Below, one piece after another: positions 25,445 through 35,234 of a stretch of DNA of 64,000 bases. Numbering within the stretch: the stretch's first letter is position 1; every line of letters starts with the position of its first letter. The translations under genes and the position numbers were made by a program. The stretch lies in contig CABROF010000002.1 of assembly GCA_902472555.1 (NCBI GenBank), forward strand, positions 41,641-105,640, given 5' to 3'. The notes under the pieces are model-generated. The model saw only the letters and a program-made list of their open reading frames with translations. It made no database searches and had not been told where the DNA came from. Source of the DNA: UMGS1851 sp900555605 (GTDB taxonomy: Bacteria > Bacillota > Clostridia > UBA1212 > UBA1255).

Positions 25445-28102
25445 TTATTTGCCTGCTTTTTTCAGCAGAGAAGCCAGTCTTTCCGCAACGCTTTGATGCA
25501 TCATCGTGTATTTCGCTTGTTTTTCTTTTTCTTCGGATATCACCTTTTCCGGCGCCTTTGCCAGAAATCCCGCATTCCCGAGCTTCGCATGCACGCGGGC
25601 AAGCTCCTCCGCAAGCTTTGCCTGTTCTTTTTTCAGCCGTTCAATCTCTTTTTCAAAATCGATCAGATCCTCCAGCGGAATATATACTTCCACCGTATCC
25701 ACAACCGCTGATGCCGCATCCTCCGGGATCCCGTCCTTATTCGGCTGAATCGAAATACCCGAAGCATATGCCAGCCGCTGAAAATAAGGCTCCGCCTCTT
25801 TCAAGAACGCGCCGTACCGGCCGGTCACAAACAAGAGCTGCGCTTTTTTTGCCGGCGGCACATTCATTTCCTGCCGGATATTCCGAATACTGCGGATAAC
25901 GCCGATTACAAGCGACATCTTCCGTTCCTCCTCGGCATAGTTCATGGAGGCCTGATATTCCGGCCATTGGGATATCATAATGCTATCCGCATCATGGTAC
26001 AAGCTCTGATAAATTTCTTCTGTTACAAACGGCATAAACGGATGCAGCAGCTTCATGCAGGTTACCAATACCGCATTCAGTACATACTGCGCTTCAAGGC
26101 GCGTTCCGTTTTCGGGATCAAACAGGCGCGGCTTTACCAGTTCAATGTACCAATCGCAATATTGGTCCCATATAAAATCATACACCTTTGAAAGGGCAAC
26201 GCCAAGTTCATATTTATCCAGATTTTCCGTAACCTCACGCACAAGCTGATTGACGGAAGAAAGGATCCACTTATCCGCGGCAGTAAACTTCTGCGGATCT
26301 ACGGCGTCAAAATCCGGATTTTCATCAAAATTCATCAGCACAAAACGCGTTGCATTCCAGATCTTATTGGCAAAATTTCTGGCAGCTTCAACCTTTTCCT
26401 CCAAAAAGCGCTGATCATTTCCGGGTGCGTTTCCGGATATAAGCGCGAAACGCAGTGCGTCAGTTCCATATTTATCGATAATCTCCAGCGGATCAATGCC
26501 GTTTCCTAAGGATTTGGACATTTTTCGTCCCTGTGCATCGCGGATCAGGCCGTGAATCAGCACATGATGGAACGGCGCTTCTCCCATCTGCTCCAGGCCT
26601 GAAAAAATCATCCTGGCTACCCAGAAGAAAATAATATCGTATCCGGTTACAAGGACATCCGTGGGATAAAAATATTTCAGATCCGCAGTCTCTTTCGGCC
26701 ATCCCAAGGTAGAAAACGGCCACAGCGCCGAGCTGAACCAAGTATCCAGCGTATCAGGATCCTGCTCAAATTCCCTGCAGCCGCAGGCCGGACAGCACGC
26801 CGGCATGGTTTTCGCAACCTCCGTATGGCCGCAGTTTTTGCAATAATAGGCAGGAATCCGATGTCCCCACCACAGCTGCCGCGAAATACACCAATCCTGA
26901 ATATTCTCCATCCAATTATAATAGATCTTTGAAAAACGGTCCGGAACAAATTGAACCTTTCCGCTGCGCACCGCTTCAATAGCCGGCTCTGCCAGTGGCT
27001 TCATTTTCACATACCATTGCTTGGAGACCACCGGCTCCACTACGGTTCCGCAGCGCTGACAGGTTCCTACATTATGACGATGCGGCTCGGTTTTCACCAA
27101 CAGGCCCAGTGCATCCAAATCCTGAATAATCTGCCGGCGCGCCTCATAACGGTCCATACCGCAGTATTTTCCGCCGTTTTCATTGATCCTGCCCCGATCG
27201 TCCATAATGCGGATCACAGGCAGACCGTGACGCTGCCCAACCTCAAAATCATTCGGGTCATGGGCAGGCGTAATTTTGACTGCTCCGGTACCAAATCCAA
27301 GCTCCACATACGAATCCGCAATCACCGGGATTTCTTTGTTTACCAAGGGCAGAATTAATTTTTTCCCAATTATATCTTTATATTTCTCATCCTCCGGATT
27401 GACTGCCACCGCGGTATCGCCCAGCAGGGTTTCCGGCCGCGTAGTCGCGATAATCAGCGCGCCGCTGCCGTCTGCAAACGGGTAGCGGATATGCCAAAAG
27501 CTTCCGTCCATTTCTTCATATTCCACTTCAATATCGGAAATCGAGGTATTGCACTTCGGACACCAGTTCGTAATCCGCTCCCCCCGATAAATCAATCCTT
27601 TTTGATAGAGACGCAGAAAAACCTCCAGCACCGCTTCCGAAAGGCCCTCGTCCATTGTAAAGCGTTCCCGGCTCCAATCGCAGGAGCTTCCCATGCGTTT
27701 CAGCTGTTCAATGATTCTGCCGCTGTAATGCGCTTTCCACTCCCAAGCGCGCTCTAAAAAGGCTTCCCGTCCGATATCCTCTTTTTTCAGGCCTTCTTTG
27801 GCCAGCGCATCCACAATTTTGGCTTCGGTCGCAATACTCGCATGATCTGTACCCGGCAGCCACAGCGCCGCATAGCCCTGCATACGTTTAAACCGGATTA
27901 AAATATCCTGAAGCGTATTGTCCATCGCATGTCCCATATGCAGCTGACCGGTGATATTCGGAGGCGGGATTACAATCGTATACGGCTTTTTATTCGGATC
28001 TGCACTGCAGCCGAAATACCCTTTCTCTTCCCAATTTTTATAAATTCTTCCTTCTGCCTGGGAAGGTTCATATACCTTTGCCATCTGTTCTGCCGCTTTC
28101 AT
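25445..28102 (-). CDS. valS: Valyl-tRNA synthetase
   Basis: Attaches valine to tRNA-Val. The 885-residue class I synthetase has the HIGH-type motif HMGH at residues 55-58, the editing domain ([16 protein letters not shown] near 220), the KMSKS loop ([11 protein letters not shown] near 528), a DALRFAL segment and an anticodon-binding domain. A C-terminal coiled coil from about 810 ([21 protein letters not shown]) is typical of ValS. GGAGG precedes the ATG. Only 64 bases separate it from the next gene upstream, so there is no room for a T-box leader. The sensing-module genes follow 18 bases after its stop. Confidence 0.97.
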   Translation of the reverse strand: MKAAEQMAKVYEPSQAEGRIYKNWEEKGYFGCSADPNKKPYTIVIPPPNITGQLHMGHAMDNTLQDILIRFKRMQGYAALWLPGTDHASIATEAKIVDALAKEGLKKEDIGREAFLERAWEWKAHYSGRIIEQLKRMGSSCDWSRERFTMDEGLSEAVLEVFLRLYQKGLIYRGERITNWCPKCNTSISDIEVEYEEMDGSFWHIRYPFADGSGALIIATTRPETLLGDTAVAVNPEDEKYKDIIGKKLILPLVNKEIPVIADSYVELGFGTGAVKITPAHDPNDFEVGQRHGLPVIRIMDDRGRINENGGKYCGMDRYEARRQIIQDLDALGLLVKTEPHRHNVGTCQRCGTVVEPVVSKQWYVKMKPLAEPAIEAVRSGKVQFVPDRFSKIYYNWMENIQDWCISRQLWWGHRIPAYYCKNCGHTEVAKTMPACCPACGCREFEQDPDTLDTWFSSALWPFSTLGWPKETADLKYFYPTDVLVTGYDIIFFWVARMIFSGLEQMGEAPFHHVLIHGLIRDAQGRKMSKSLGNGIDPLEIIDKYGTDALRFALISGNAPGNDQRFLEEKVEAARNFANKIWNATRFVLMNFDENPDFDAVDPQKFTAADKWILSSVNQLVREVTENLDKYELGVALSKVYDFIWDQYCDWYIELVKPRLFDPENGTRLEAQYVLNAVLVTCMKLLHPFMPFVTEEIYQSLYHDADSIMISQWPEYQASMNYAEEERKMSLVIGVIRSIRNIRQEMNVPPAKKAQLLFVTGRYGAFLKEAEPYFQRLAYASGISIQPNKDGIPEDAASAVVDTVEVYIPLEDLIDFEKEIERLKKEQAKLAEELARVHAKLGNAGFLAKAPEKVISEEKEKQAKYTMMHQSVAERLASLLKKAGK

Positions 28103-28166
28103 TGCCCAAAACCTCCAAAAATGTTTTCATTTGCCGCAAAGCATTATACAATTTGTTATTGTAACG

Positions 28167-28790
28167 CTACCTGCATTCCTTTGTCAACTGCTCTGCCTCC
28201 TCTGCATCGTGGCTGATTACCACCAGCAGCTTTCCGGCACATTCTTTCCGGATTCTGTCGATCATACCGGATTTCAGCGTATCGTCAAGTCCTTTAAAAG
28301 GCTCATCAAACAGATAGATATCCCCGCCGAACAGCAAAGCCCTGGCAATTGCAGCGCGGCGTTTCATCCCCCCGCTGAGCATATGCGGATATTTGTCCGC
28401 TGCCTCCTCAAGCGAAACCATGGACAGCAGCCGCATAATCTCTTTTTCAGAAGGCCGGTCCAATGCCGCCGCAACATTTTCATAAACCGTGAGCCAGGGC
28501 AGCAGTCTGTCCTCTTGGAATAAAACAGAGATTCTTTTTCCGTCAAAGCCGCTGCGTATTCCGCTGTCGGGCTTTAGCAGGCCCGCCAAGATCATCAGGA
28601 GCGTGGTTTTTCCAATCCCGGAACGGCCGGATATCACGCAGACCCCCGCCGCGGGCAGGGACAGCGTCACACGATCCAATACAGTCTGTCCCGCATAACA
28701 CTTTGTGACTTCACGCAGTTCATATGCCGGCTGATAGGGTTCTTTTCCGCCGTATAAAAAACAAATTGCTTCCGCAGCCTCAGCGCGCAT
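28167..28790 (-). CDS. ABC importer ATP-binding protein, NitT/TauT (SsuB) type
   Basis: A 207-residue ATPase, somewhat short for the SsuB/TauB group, which usually has about 250. Walker A is GRSGIGKTT near residue 54, the signature is LSGGMKRRAAIA and Walker B is IYLFDEPFKGLD, with HDAEEAEQL near the end. It powers the permease and binding protein encoded just upstream. The LSGGMKRR form is common in the nitrate/sulfonate/HMP family. It lies 40 bases after the permease gene, in a three-gene operon. Confidence 0.88.
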   Translation of the reverse strand: MRAEAAEAICFLYGGKEPYQPAYELREVTKCYAGQTVLDRVTLSLPAAGVCVISGRSGIGKTTLLMILAGLLKPDSGIRSGFDGKRISVLFQEDRLLPWLTVYENVAAALDRPSEKEIMRLLSMVSLEEAADKYPHMLSGGMKRRAAIARALLFGGDIYLFDEPFKGLDDTLKSGMIDRIRKECAGKLLVVISHDAEEAEQLTKECR

Positions 28791-28830
28791 CGTAACTTCC
28801 AGCCTTTCTTAAATTCCCGCGTGAAAACTT

Positions 28831-29670
28831 TTATTTTTCCCGCTGCGCCTCTTCGTTCCGCCGGCGCCGAGAGCCGCCTGCCAGACCGATCATTTTCACC
28901 AAAACCTTTTCAATCACCATACTGATCAGAATTACCACCAGCGTCCATGCAAACATATCCGGCATTTCAATGTATATTTTAGATGCATACAGCTCCTTGC
29001 CGATGGAAAATTCCGGTCTGCCGATTACCTCCGCTGCGACCCCCGCCTTCCAGGCCATTCCGATACCCGCGGAAAGTGCCGCCTGAAAATACGGAAAAAC
29101 AGACGGAATGTAAATCAGACGCATCATCTTTTTTTTGTTAAAATGATAAGCCTTTCCCATTTCCAGCAATTCCGGGTCCGTTTGGTTCAGGCCGGAGGTC
29201 AGATTGGTCCAAACCGTAGGCAGCACCATCAGAAAGCAGATAAAAACAGGTACGCGTCCCGTTGCGAACCACATTAACGCGAGGATAATAAAAGATGCCA
29301 CAGGAGTTGCTTTTACCGTATTGATCATCGGATAAAAAAAGTCCCGCAGAAAGGGACTGATATAGGTCAGAACCGCCAAAACAGTCCCGGCTGCGGAGGC
29401 CAGTATAAAGCCGGCCAGCACACGGCAGATGCTGTACAGGATCGACTTCCAGAAAAGCGGCTGCTGAATCAGGCTGCCCAAGCTTTTCAACACTGCCGCA
29501 GGAGGCGGAACCAGAACCTCAAGGTCAACGGCTTTCGCCGCGAGGAACCAGATCAACAGCCATACTGCAGCTGAAGCCGCCTTGCTCAGAATTGAAATAA
29601 GGCGGCTTTTATGCTGTCTGGCAGTATTGCGCTCCGGGCCGTAATCACCGGCCGTAGTAAAAATTCTCAT
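28831..29670 (-). CDS. ABC importer permease, NitT/TauT type
   Basis: A 279-residue membrane protein with about six helices. It has the EAA-loop-like segment EMGKAYHFNKKKMMRLIYIPSVFPYF and the GMAWKAGVAAEVIG signature of SsuC/TauC-type permeases. It overlaps the binding-protein gene by 26 bases. The substrate may be a sulfonate, a pyrimidine precursor or a similar small organic ion; the sequence does not decide. Confidence 0.88.
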   Translation of the reverse strand: MRIFTTAGDYGPERNTARQHKSRLISILSKAASAAVWLLIWFLAAKAVDLEVLVPPPAAVLKSLGSLIQQPLFWKSILYSICRVLAGFILASAAGTVLAVLTYISPFLRDFFYPMINTVKATPVASFIILALMWFATGRVPVFICFLMVLPTVWTNLTSGLNQTDPELLEMGKAYHFNKKKMMRLIYIPSVFPYFQAALSAGIGMAWKAGVAAEVIGRPEFSIGKELYASKIYIEMPDMFAWTLVVILISMVIEKVLVKMIGLAGGSRRRRNEEAQREK

Positions 29671-30691
29671 CCGGTATGCGGCCTCCTATGGACCCTGCGT
29701 TATAATCATACAGCACGCCGAAAAAGCCGCCGATCTTATCCTTCATTTCCGTCCCGTCTATATAAACGATATTACAGTTCGGGATTGCGCGCTTTGCCGC
29801 CTCCGCAGAAGCCATAATGCCGTATTGCGCGGTAAGTTCCGCTGTTTCGTCTAAATTGGCCGCCGCATATTCCGCAGATGCTTTGTACGCATCCAGAAAC
29901 TGATTCACCGCCTCCGGATGCTGCTGCGCAAATTCTTTATTTACCACAATACATCCCATTGTCAGCACAGTCCCCGCTTTGTCCTGCCCCGCGCAAGCCT
30001 GTTCAAACGCTTCCGTCAAATTCAGCGCAATGCGGTATTCGCCGCTTTTTGACAAAAGCGTTGTCACAAAAGGTTCCGGCAGCATAACAACATCCGCCTG
30101 ACCTGCCAGCGCCTGTGCCACCAATTCCGCATGTTCCGAGCCTTTCTCATAGCTGACATCAGCAGTGACGTGATTGGCTTTTAAAATATAATCCAATACA
30201 TATTCCGGCGTCGCGCCCTGCCCTGTGGCATATATTGTCCTGCCGTCTAAATCCGAAACCGTCTGAATGGTTTCTCCCTTTTCCAAAATATACAGCACGC
30301 CGAGGGTATTGAGCGCCGCAAGCTGAATCTTTCCTGTTTTATTGTACAGCACCGCCGCGGCATTTGTCGGCAGTGCCGCGATCTGCAAATCCCCTTTTAT
30401 CAAATCCCCCGTAATTTCATCCGGCGTACCGACGAATTTAATTTCATAATTGCCCTTTGCTGTTTTCTTTTGAACCTGATCCCGCAGCTTAACCATTCCA
30501 ATGCCGGTGGGGCCTTTCAGCGCGGCAATATTGATTTTTACCGAAGAATCTCCGCCTCCGCCGCTCTCTTCATTCTGATTCTTTTTCCCGCATCCGGCTG
30601 CTAAAGTCAAAAACAGCAAAAACGCAGTCAGTGCGCATAATATCTTTTTGTACGTACGCCGCATAGCCATCACCATGCTTTTGCCCCGCAA
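29645..30691 (-). CDS. ABC importer substrate-binding lipoprotein, NitT/TauT (SsuA/ThiY-like)
   Basis: A 348-residue extracytoplasmic binding protein. The lipoprotein signal has the lipobox LAAGC, followed by a short acidic/glycine linker (ESGGGGDSS). The periplasmic-binding fold shows LKGPTGIGMVKL, TPDEITGDLIKGDLQIAALPTNAA and GCIVVNKEFAQQHPEAVNQFLDAY, the pattern of SsuA/TauA/ThiY proteins. The ORF opens with TTG at 30691 behind AAAGGA; an ATG at 30676 is an alternative. It is the first gene of the importer operon and has a promoter with an inverted repeat upstream. Confidence 0.85.
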   Translation of the reverse strand: MRGKSMVMAMRRTYKKILCALTAFLLFLTLAAGCGKKNQNEESGGGGDSSVKINIAALKGPTGIGMVKLRDQVQKKTAKGNYEIKFVGTPDEITGDLIKGDLQIAALPTNAAAVLYNKTGKIQLAALNTLGVLYILEKGETIQTVSDLDGRTIYATGQGATPEYVLDYILKANHVTADVSYEKGSEHAELVAQALAGQADVVMLPEPFVTTLLSKSGEYRIALNLTEAFEQACAGQDKAGTVLTMGCIVVNKEFAQQHPEAVNQFLDAYKASAEYAAANLDETAELTAQYGIMASAEAAKRAIPNCNIVYIDGTEMKDKIGGFFGVLYDYNAGSIGGRIPDENFYYGR

Positions 30692-30781
30692 AAGCTTTCC
30701 TTTCTTTTAAGATTTAATTGTCTGAACCGTTCCGGATCCGCCGTACAGACTTTACCGGCCGCCCGAATTCCGGCACAGACA

Positions 30782-30822
30782 TTTTACGGACCTTTCATAA
30801 CAAATCCGTAAAACCTATTATA
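30782..30822 (-). promoter_or_regulatory. Promoter -10 with inverted repeat at the start of the importer operon
   Basis: On the minus strand a TATAAT box (30822-30817) is followed at the expected start point by a nine-base perfect inverted repeat, TTTTACGGA and TCCGTAAAA (30782-30790 and 30805-30813), with a 14-base spacer. The -35 box is poor. The repeat may be an operator or a leader hairpin. Confidence 0.45.
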
Positions 30823-30960
30823 TCATAATTCTGCAAAAAATTGCTACCGGATCCTTTCGTAAAACACGCGGCAGTCGCCTTTGCGCAAGCCCGCTATAAT
30901 ATACAAGCTTTCTTTTCCCGAACCTGCTTCTTTTTCCGAAAAATTTCTTCGTAAAAATAT

Positions 30961-30991
30961 AAAATGCGGCTGCACATGCGGCCGCATTTTT
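30961..30991 (-). terminator. Intrinsic terminator downstream of the CD3324-type gene
   Basis: AAAATGCGGC (30961-30970) pairs perfectly with GCCGCATTTT (30981-30990). A T-rich tract follows on the minus strand. It lies about 65 bases after the stop of the small gene at 31057. Confidence 0.65.
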
Positions 30992-31056
30992 CAAATAAAG
31001 ATCATAACTTCATTTCATTCATATTTCAGTCTCAGCTGCTGCGCACTCAGACGTTT

Positions 31057-31344
31057 CTATTCCGAAATGCGCTCCGCTGCCGTCTTGTTGTAAATAATCT
31101 TTTTGACACTTTCTTCCGACAAGCAATATTTTGCGGATATTTCACGCATATCACAACCGTCTGAAAAATCGCTGCGTATTGCTCTATTGCGGTCCGCCAG
31201 CTCCTGCCGCGTTCCGGTAAGCGCACCCCAAGGCACCCGGGGCTGACTGCCAGTAGGAATATACAAAAGCGTGCCGCCCGCATATTTTTGAACCTCTGCC
31301 AAAAGATTAGGTGGAAGAAAGTCCTTTGCGTTTTTATAGGACAA
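31057..31344 (-). CDS. CD3324-family helix-turn-helix protein
   Basis: A 95-residue small protein of the CD3324 family. It has the pattern MSYKNAKDFLPPNLLAEVQKY, YIPTG, WG, TRQELADRNRAI, and a C-terminal helix-turn-helix (REISAKYCLSEESVKKIIY). Such proteins are probably DNA-binding but none has a well-established regulon. It starts with TTG at 31344, with AGAGGTGG seven bases upstream. It appears monocistronic. Confidence 0.78.
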   Translation of the reverse strand: MSYKNAKDFLPPNLLAEVQKYAGGTLLYIPTGSQPRVPWGALTGTRQELADRNRAIRSDFSDGCDMREISAKYCLSEESVKKIIYNKTAAERISE

Positions 31345-31377
31345 AAATGAACCACCTCTTTAATTTAGGATAAAACA

Positions 31378-31434
31378 GCCGGCCGGACATGAACGGCATA
31401 TCTTTGTTATATGTCATCCACGTCCGGAACCGGC
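31378..31434 (-). terminator. Probable terminator of the acyl-CoA synthetase transcript
   Basis: A long hairpin pairs CCGGAC (31383-31388) with GTCCGG (31422-31427), and the flanking CCGG at 31379-31382 with 31430-31433. On the minus strand TGTTTTA follows. A weak inner stem (GCATAT and ATATGT) extends it. Its place between two minus-strand genes fits termination. Confidence 0.5.
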
Positions 31435-31616
31435 GTCCTGTTCATTTTAGGTCAGAACAAAGACCACCCTTTTGTAATCAATTCAAATCAGCTCCTTTCA
31501 GATCATACTCACCTTACGGCGCAATTGCCGCATTTCACACGCGTGTTAGGAAAAGGCTGTAGCCAGATTATACAAAAGAAGGCGGCAGAAAGCAATGGAA
31601 AAAATAATTATATCCG

Positions 31617-33296
31617 TTATTTCTCCGGCGTCTGGACGGTCTGCTCCCGGATCGCCGCACGGCGGATTTTTCCGCTGACGGTTTTGGGCAGTTCTTCCAC
31701 GAATTCAACGACCCGCGGATATTTATACGGCGCGGTAATGCGCTTCACATGATTCTGCAGTTCTTTCTTCAGTTCATCGGAGGCGGTATAGCCGCGTGTC
31801 AGTACAATGGTAGCCTTGACTACTTGTCCCCGGACAGGGTCCGGTGCAGCCGTAATCGCACATTCCAAAACAGCAGGATGCGTCATTAAGGCGCTTTCCA
31901 CTTCAAAGGGACCAATCCGGTACCCTGAGCATTTGATGACGTCGTCTTTTCTGCCGATAAACCAGATGTAACCGTCCTCATCGTACCAGGCATTGTCTCC
32001 TGTATGAAAATCTCCGCCCGCAAACAGCTTCTCATTTGCCGCGTCGTCATGATAATAACCGATCGTCAGTCCGACAGGTCTGTTCTTCAGGGCGCCGCGG
32101 ATTACCAGCTCCCCTTCCTCTCCGATTTCACATTCCTTTCCGTTCTGGTCCACGATATGGATATCAAACAGCGGAGAGGCCTTCCCCGTAGATCCCGGCT
32201 TCGGATCGATCCACGCATAGTTTGCCAGCAGCACCGGCCCCTCGGATTGGCCAAAGCCCTCATAAAGCTTATGCCCGGTGAGGTTCTCCCATTGCCGGAA
32301 AACTTCCGGATTCAGCGGCTCGCCTGCCATGCAGCAATGATGGATCGAAGAAAGATCGTATTTGGTAATATCCTCCTTAATCATGAAGCGGTACATGGTT
32401 GCCGGCGCGCAAAACGTCGTAATTTTGTATTTTTCGATTACCTGCAGTAGCCTGTGGGGATCAAACTTGTCCATATCATACCCTAACACGGCAGATCCCG
32501 CAATCCATTGACCGTATATTTTACCCCAGGAGAATTTAGCCCATCCGGAATCCGCAACGGTCAGATGCAGGCCGTTATCCTCTACCTGCTGCCAATATTT
32601 TGCCGTCAATATATGCCCCAGGGGATAAGACTGAACATGCTGTACCATTTTCGGCATACCGGTGGTTCCTGAGGTAAAATACATCAGCATCAGGTCATCG
32701 CACATCACACGATCCGGCCCGGACGGCCGCTGGAAAATTTCGCTCTGCGCCGCGTATGCCTCCGTATAATTAATCCAGCCCTCCCGGCCGCCGTCGATCA
32801 GCGCGCGGTATTGCAGCGACGGACACTGAGCCAGAGAATTTTCTACATGATTGATAATGTTTTCGTCATGTGCGCAGACAATCATTTTCACGCCGGCGGC
32901 ATTGACCCGGTAAATCAGATCCTTCTCTGTCAGCTGAAAGGTCGCCGGGATTGCAACGGCTCCGATTTTATGCAGCGCCGTCACGGTCATCCAATATTCA
33001 TAGCGGCGTTTCATAATCAGCATGACACGGTCCCCTTTCCGGATGCCGATAGATTTGAAATAATTGCACATGCGGTTGCTGTAGGCTTTGATATCATTAA
33101 ATGTAAAACGGCGTTCACTGCCGTGGTCGTCGCACCAGACCAAAGCCGTTTTTCCCGGCTCTGCCTCTGCCCAGCCGTCTACAACATCGAATCCGAAATT
33201 AAAGTCCTCCGGTACCCGAACCGTATAATTCTCTTTAAAATCCTCGTATGAATCGAACTCAATCCGCGGTAAATATTTGCGTAGCATGTAACTCAT
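31617..33296 (-). CDS. AMP-forming acyl-CoA synthetase
   Basis: Activates a carboxylic acid with ATP to an acyl-AMP and then to an acyl-CoA. The 559-residue protein has the AMP-binding motif LMYFTSGTTGMPKMVQH near residue 205, YEGFGQSEG near 345, HTGDNAWYDEDGYIWFIGRKDDVIKCSGYR near 435, and the catalytic Lys in TVSGKIRR near the C-terminus. The pattern is closer to medium-chain/ACSM and acetyl-CoA synthetase-like enzymes than to long-chain FadD. It lies 19 bases after an XRE-cupin regulator gene, and the pair is common in anaerobes. The acid used is unknown (short or medium chain, or aromatic). Confidence 0.88.
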   Translation of the reverse strand: MSYMLRKYLPRIEFDSYEDFKENYTVRVPEDFNFGFDVVDGWAEAEPGKTALVWCDDHGSERRFTFNDIKAYSNRMCNYFKSIGIRKGDRVMLIMKRRYEYWMTVTALHKIGAVAIPATFQLTEKDLIYRVNAAGVKMIVCAHDENIINHVENSLAQCPSLQYRALIDGGREGWINYTEAYAAQSEIFQRPSGPDRVMCDDLMLMYFTSGTTGMPKMVQHVQSYPLGHILTAKYWQQVEDNGLHLTVADSGWAKFSWGKIYGQWIAGSAVLGYDMDKFDPHRLLQVIEKYKITTFCAPATMYRFMIKEDITKYDLSSIHHCCMAGEPLNPEVFRQWENLTGHKLYEGFGQSEGPVLLANYAWIDPKPGSTGKASPLFDIHIVDQNGKECEIGEEGELVIRGALKNRPVGLTIGYYHDDAANEKLFAGGDFHTGDNAWYDEDGYIWFIGRKDDVIKCSGYRIGPFEVESALMTHPAVLECAITAAPDPVRGQVVKATIVLTRGYTASDELKKELQNHVKRITAPYKYPRVVEFVEELPKTVSGKIRRAAIREQTVQTPEK

Positions 33297-33315
33297 TCGT
33301 AAATTCCTCCATATT

Positions 33316-33897
33316 TTACAGCAAAATAACAGTCAGGAAACGGGCCTCCCTGCCGCCCATGGCAGTCTGTGCATGAGGGACGTTCGGGTCAAAATAAAAG
33401 CAGTCGCCCTCATGGAGTATAAACTCCCGTTCGCCGAAGAGCACCCGGACCGTCCCTTCCAACACATAATTGAACTCCTGGCCCGGATGCTTTACCAATT
33501 CCGGCGGGGACAGCTCTGTCTCCGCACCCACGGTAACCACCATGGGTTCAATTTTCCTGCCCACAAATTTATACGCAATGCTCTCAAAATCATAGCCCTT
33601 ATAACGGTCCACCGCGATGCCCTCTCCTTTCCGGACAACGCTGCAGTTCACCAGCTTCGGAGAAACGCCTGTCAGAATCTCCGTTAGGTCGACGTGAAGC
33701 TTTGCTGCGATTTCATACAAAACACTGACCGGAAAATCCGCCTCCGCCCTTTCATACGCTAAATACGTATCAAGCGGCAAATTCAGCTCCTTTGCCATTG
33801 TTTCCGGCGTGATATCGCATACTTCGCGCAGCTCTACGATTCTGGATGCAATCTCATGGATCTGCTGTCTCATGGTATCATTCATACCGTCTCTCAT
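33316..33897 (-). CDS. XRE-family regulator with C-terminal cupin domain
   Basis: A 193-residue DNA-binding protein. Residues about 15-70 are a helix-turn-helix (TPETMAKELNLPLDTYLAYERAEADFPV). Residues 115-190 are a cupin barrel with HPGQEFNYVLEGTVRV and HEGDCFYFDPNVPHAQ. AAGGAGC precedes the ATG. Its placement 19 bases before the acyl-CoA synthetase makes it the likely local regulator, responding to a small acid or CoA-ester bound in the cupin. That control is inferred. Confidence 0.88.
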   Translation of the reverse strand: MRDGMNDTMRQQIHEIASRIVELREVCDITPETMAKELNLPLDTYLAYERAEADFPVSVLYEIAAKLHVDLTEILTGVSPKLVNCSVVRKGEGIAVDRYKGYDFESIAYKFVGRKIEPMVVTVGAETELSPPELVKHPGQEFNYVLEGTVRVLFGEREFILHEGDCFYFDPNVPHAQTAMGGREARFLTVILL

Positions 33898-33958
33898 TTT
33901 TCTGCTCCTTTCTTTTCGGTCCTTTTTTCAGGACCCGTGTAACGCACGCTTTTGCCGA

Positions 33959-35215
33959 TCAGAATGTAAACAGCCCGCTGAAATCAAAGGTTGCAAAGTA
34001 ATCCTTCGGCGTTTCCGCCCGCCGGATCATTTCCACGGTGCCGTCCTCTTTCAAAAGCAGCTCCGCGCTCCGAAGCTTGCCGTTATAATTATATCCCATG
34101 GAAAATCCGTGTGCCCCGGCATCCTGTATCGCCAGGATATCTCCCACGCTGATTTCCGGCAAAGGCCTGTCAATCGCAAATTTATCGTTGTTTTCACATA
34201 AGCCCCCGGTAACGTCGTAAATATGATCCGCAGGAGCGTTTTCCTTTCCCATTACTGTAATATGATGATACGCGCCGTATATCGCGGGGCGCATCAGATT
34301 CGCGGCGCAGGCATCCAGCCCCACATAATGCTTGTACGTATCTTTTTTGTGCAGTACCTTAGAGAAGAGAATTCCGTGGGGTCCCGTTATGTATCGGCCA
34401 AGCTCCGTATAAATAGATAATCCGGCAATCGGAGAAGGCGCAATCACACGGTCATACGCCGCCTTAACGGTCTGTCCGATGTATTCCAGATCCGGCGCGG
34501 GGTCTTCCGGACGATACGGAATGCCGATTCCGCCAGACAGATTTACAAACCGGATATCCGCTCCGGTCTCTTGGTTCAGCCAGACCGCCGTTTCAAACAA
34601 AATCTCAGAGAGCTTGCCGTAATAATCCCGATCCAGCATGTTACTGGCCAAAAACGCATGCAGTCCGAAACGGCGGACACCCTTTTGCTGCAGCACTTTC
34701 ACTCCGTCCAGAAGCTGCTGTTTCGTAAACCCGTACTTGGCCTCCCCCGGATTTCCCATAATCGTGTTGCCGATTTTAAAATCCCCGCCGGGATTGTAGC
34801 GCAGACACAGCGTTTCCGGCAGACCGCCGTTCTGCTCTAAAAATGCAATATGCGTATAATCATCCAGATTAATGGTGGCATCCAGTTTTCTGGCATACCG
34901 GAAATCATCGGCAGGCGTAACATTCGAAGAAAACATAATTTCTGTTCCGCGGCATTTCAGGGCCTCCGCGATCATCAGCTCCGTGTAGGACGAGCAGTCC
35001 AGGCCGCAGCCCTCCTCCTGCATGATACGGATAAGAAACGGATTCGGGCATGCTTTTACGGCAAAGTACTCTTTATATCCCGGATTCCAGGAAAAGGCCG
35101 CAAAAAGTCGGCGAATACCGGCGCGGATGCCCTTTTCATCATATAAATAAAAAGGGGTGGCATAATGGCTGCAGATCTCTTTGATTTGTTCATTTGTTAC
35201 AAACGGTATTTTCAT
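33959..35215 (-). CDS. PLP-dependent decarboxylase, diaminopimelate decarboxylase-like
   Basis: A 418-residue fold-III PLP enzyme of the Orn/DAP/Arg decarboxylase group. The lysine that binds PLP is in FAVKACPNPFL near residue 48. Other signature parts are GLDCSSYTELMIA, FSSNVT, LRYNPGG, the GGIGIPYRPE glycine loop and the C-terminal GGLCENNDKFA and DAGAHGFSMGYNYNG segments. The HVGS-type motif of classical LysA is altered to FGLHAFLASNMLDRD. I therefore give no gene symbol: it could be lysA (last step of lysine synthesis) or a related amino-acid decarboxylase. It begins 20 bases after engB ends, behind AAGGGAT. Confidence 0.78.
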   Translation of the reverse strand: MKIPFVTNEQIKEICSHYATPFYLYDEKGIRAGIRRLFAAFSWNPGYKEYFAVKACPNPFLIRIMQEEGCGLDCSSYTELMIAEALKCRGTEIMFSSNVTPADDFRYARKLDATINLDDYTHIAFLEQNGGLPETLCLRYNPGGDFKIGNTIMGNPGEAKYGFTKQQLLDGVKVLQQKGVRRFGLHAFLASNMLDRDYYGKLSEILFETAVWLNQETGADIRFVNLSGGIGIPYRPEDPAPDLEYIGQTVKAAYDRVIAPSPIAGLSIYTELGRYITGPHGILFSKVLHKKDTYKHYVGLDACAANLMRPAIYGAYHHITVMGKENAPADHIYDVTGGLCENNDKFAIDRPLPEISVGDILAIQDAGAHGFSMGYNYNGKLRSAELLLKEDGTVEMIRRAETPKDYFATFDFSGLFTF

Positions 35216-35234
35216 ATGATACAATCCCTTCTTT

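Larger units (their letters stand above)
30692..31056. other. Gene-free stretch between the importer operon and the CD3324-type gene
   Basis: It holds the importer promoter and inverted repeat (30782-30822) and the terminator hairpin at 30961-30990. I searched for a TPP-type core and saw none. No open frame has coding features. Confidence 0.6.

Noticed and set aside
28103..28166. T-box leader before valS
   Set aside because: Only 64 bases lie between valS and the neighbouring gene, too short for a T-box, and no specifier or antiterminator motif is visible.
30692..31056. Possible TPP riboswitch upstream of the ABC importer
   Set aside because: The importer resembles HMP/thiamine-precursor systems, but I found no CUGAGA-type or other TPP core on the minus strand.
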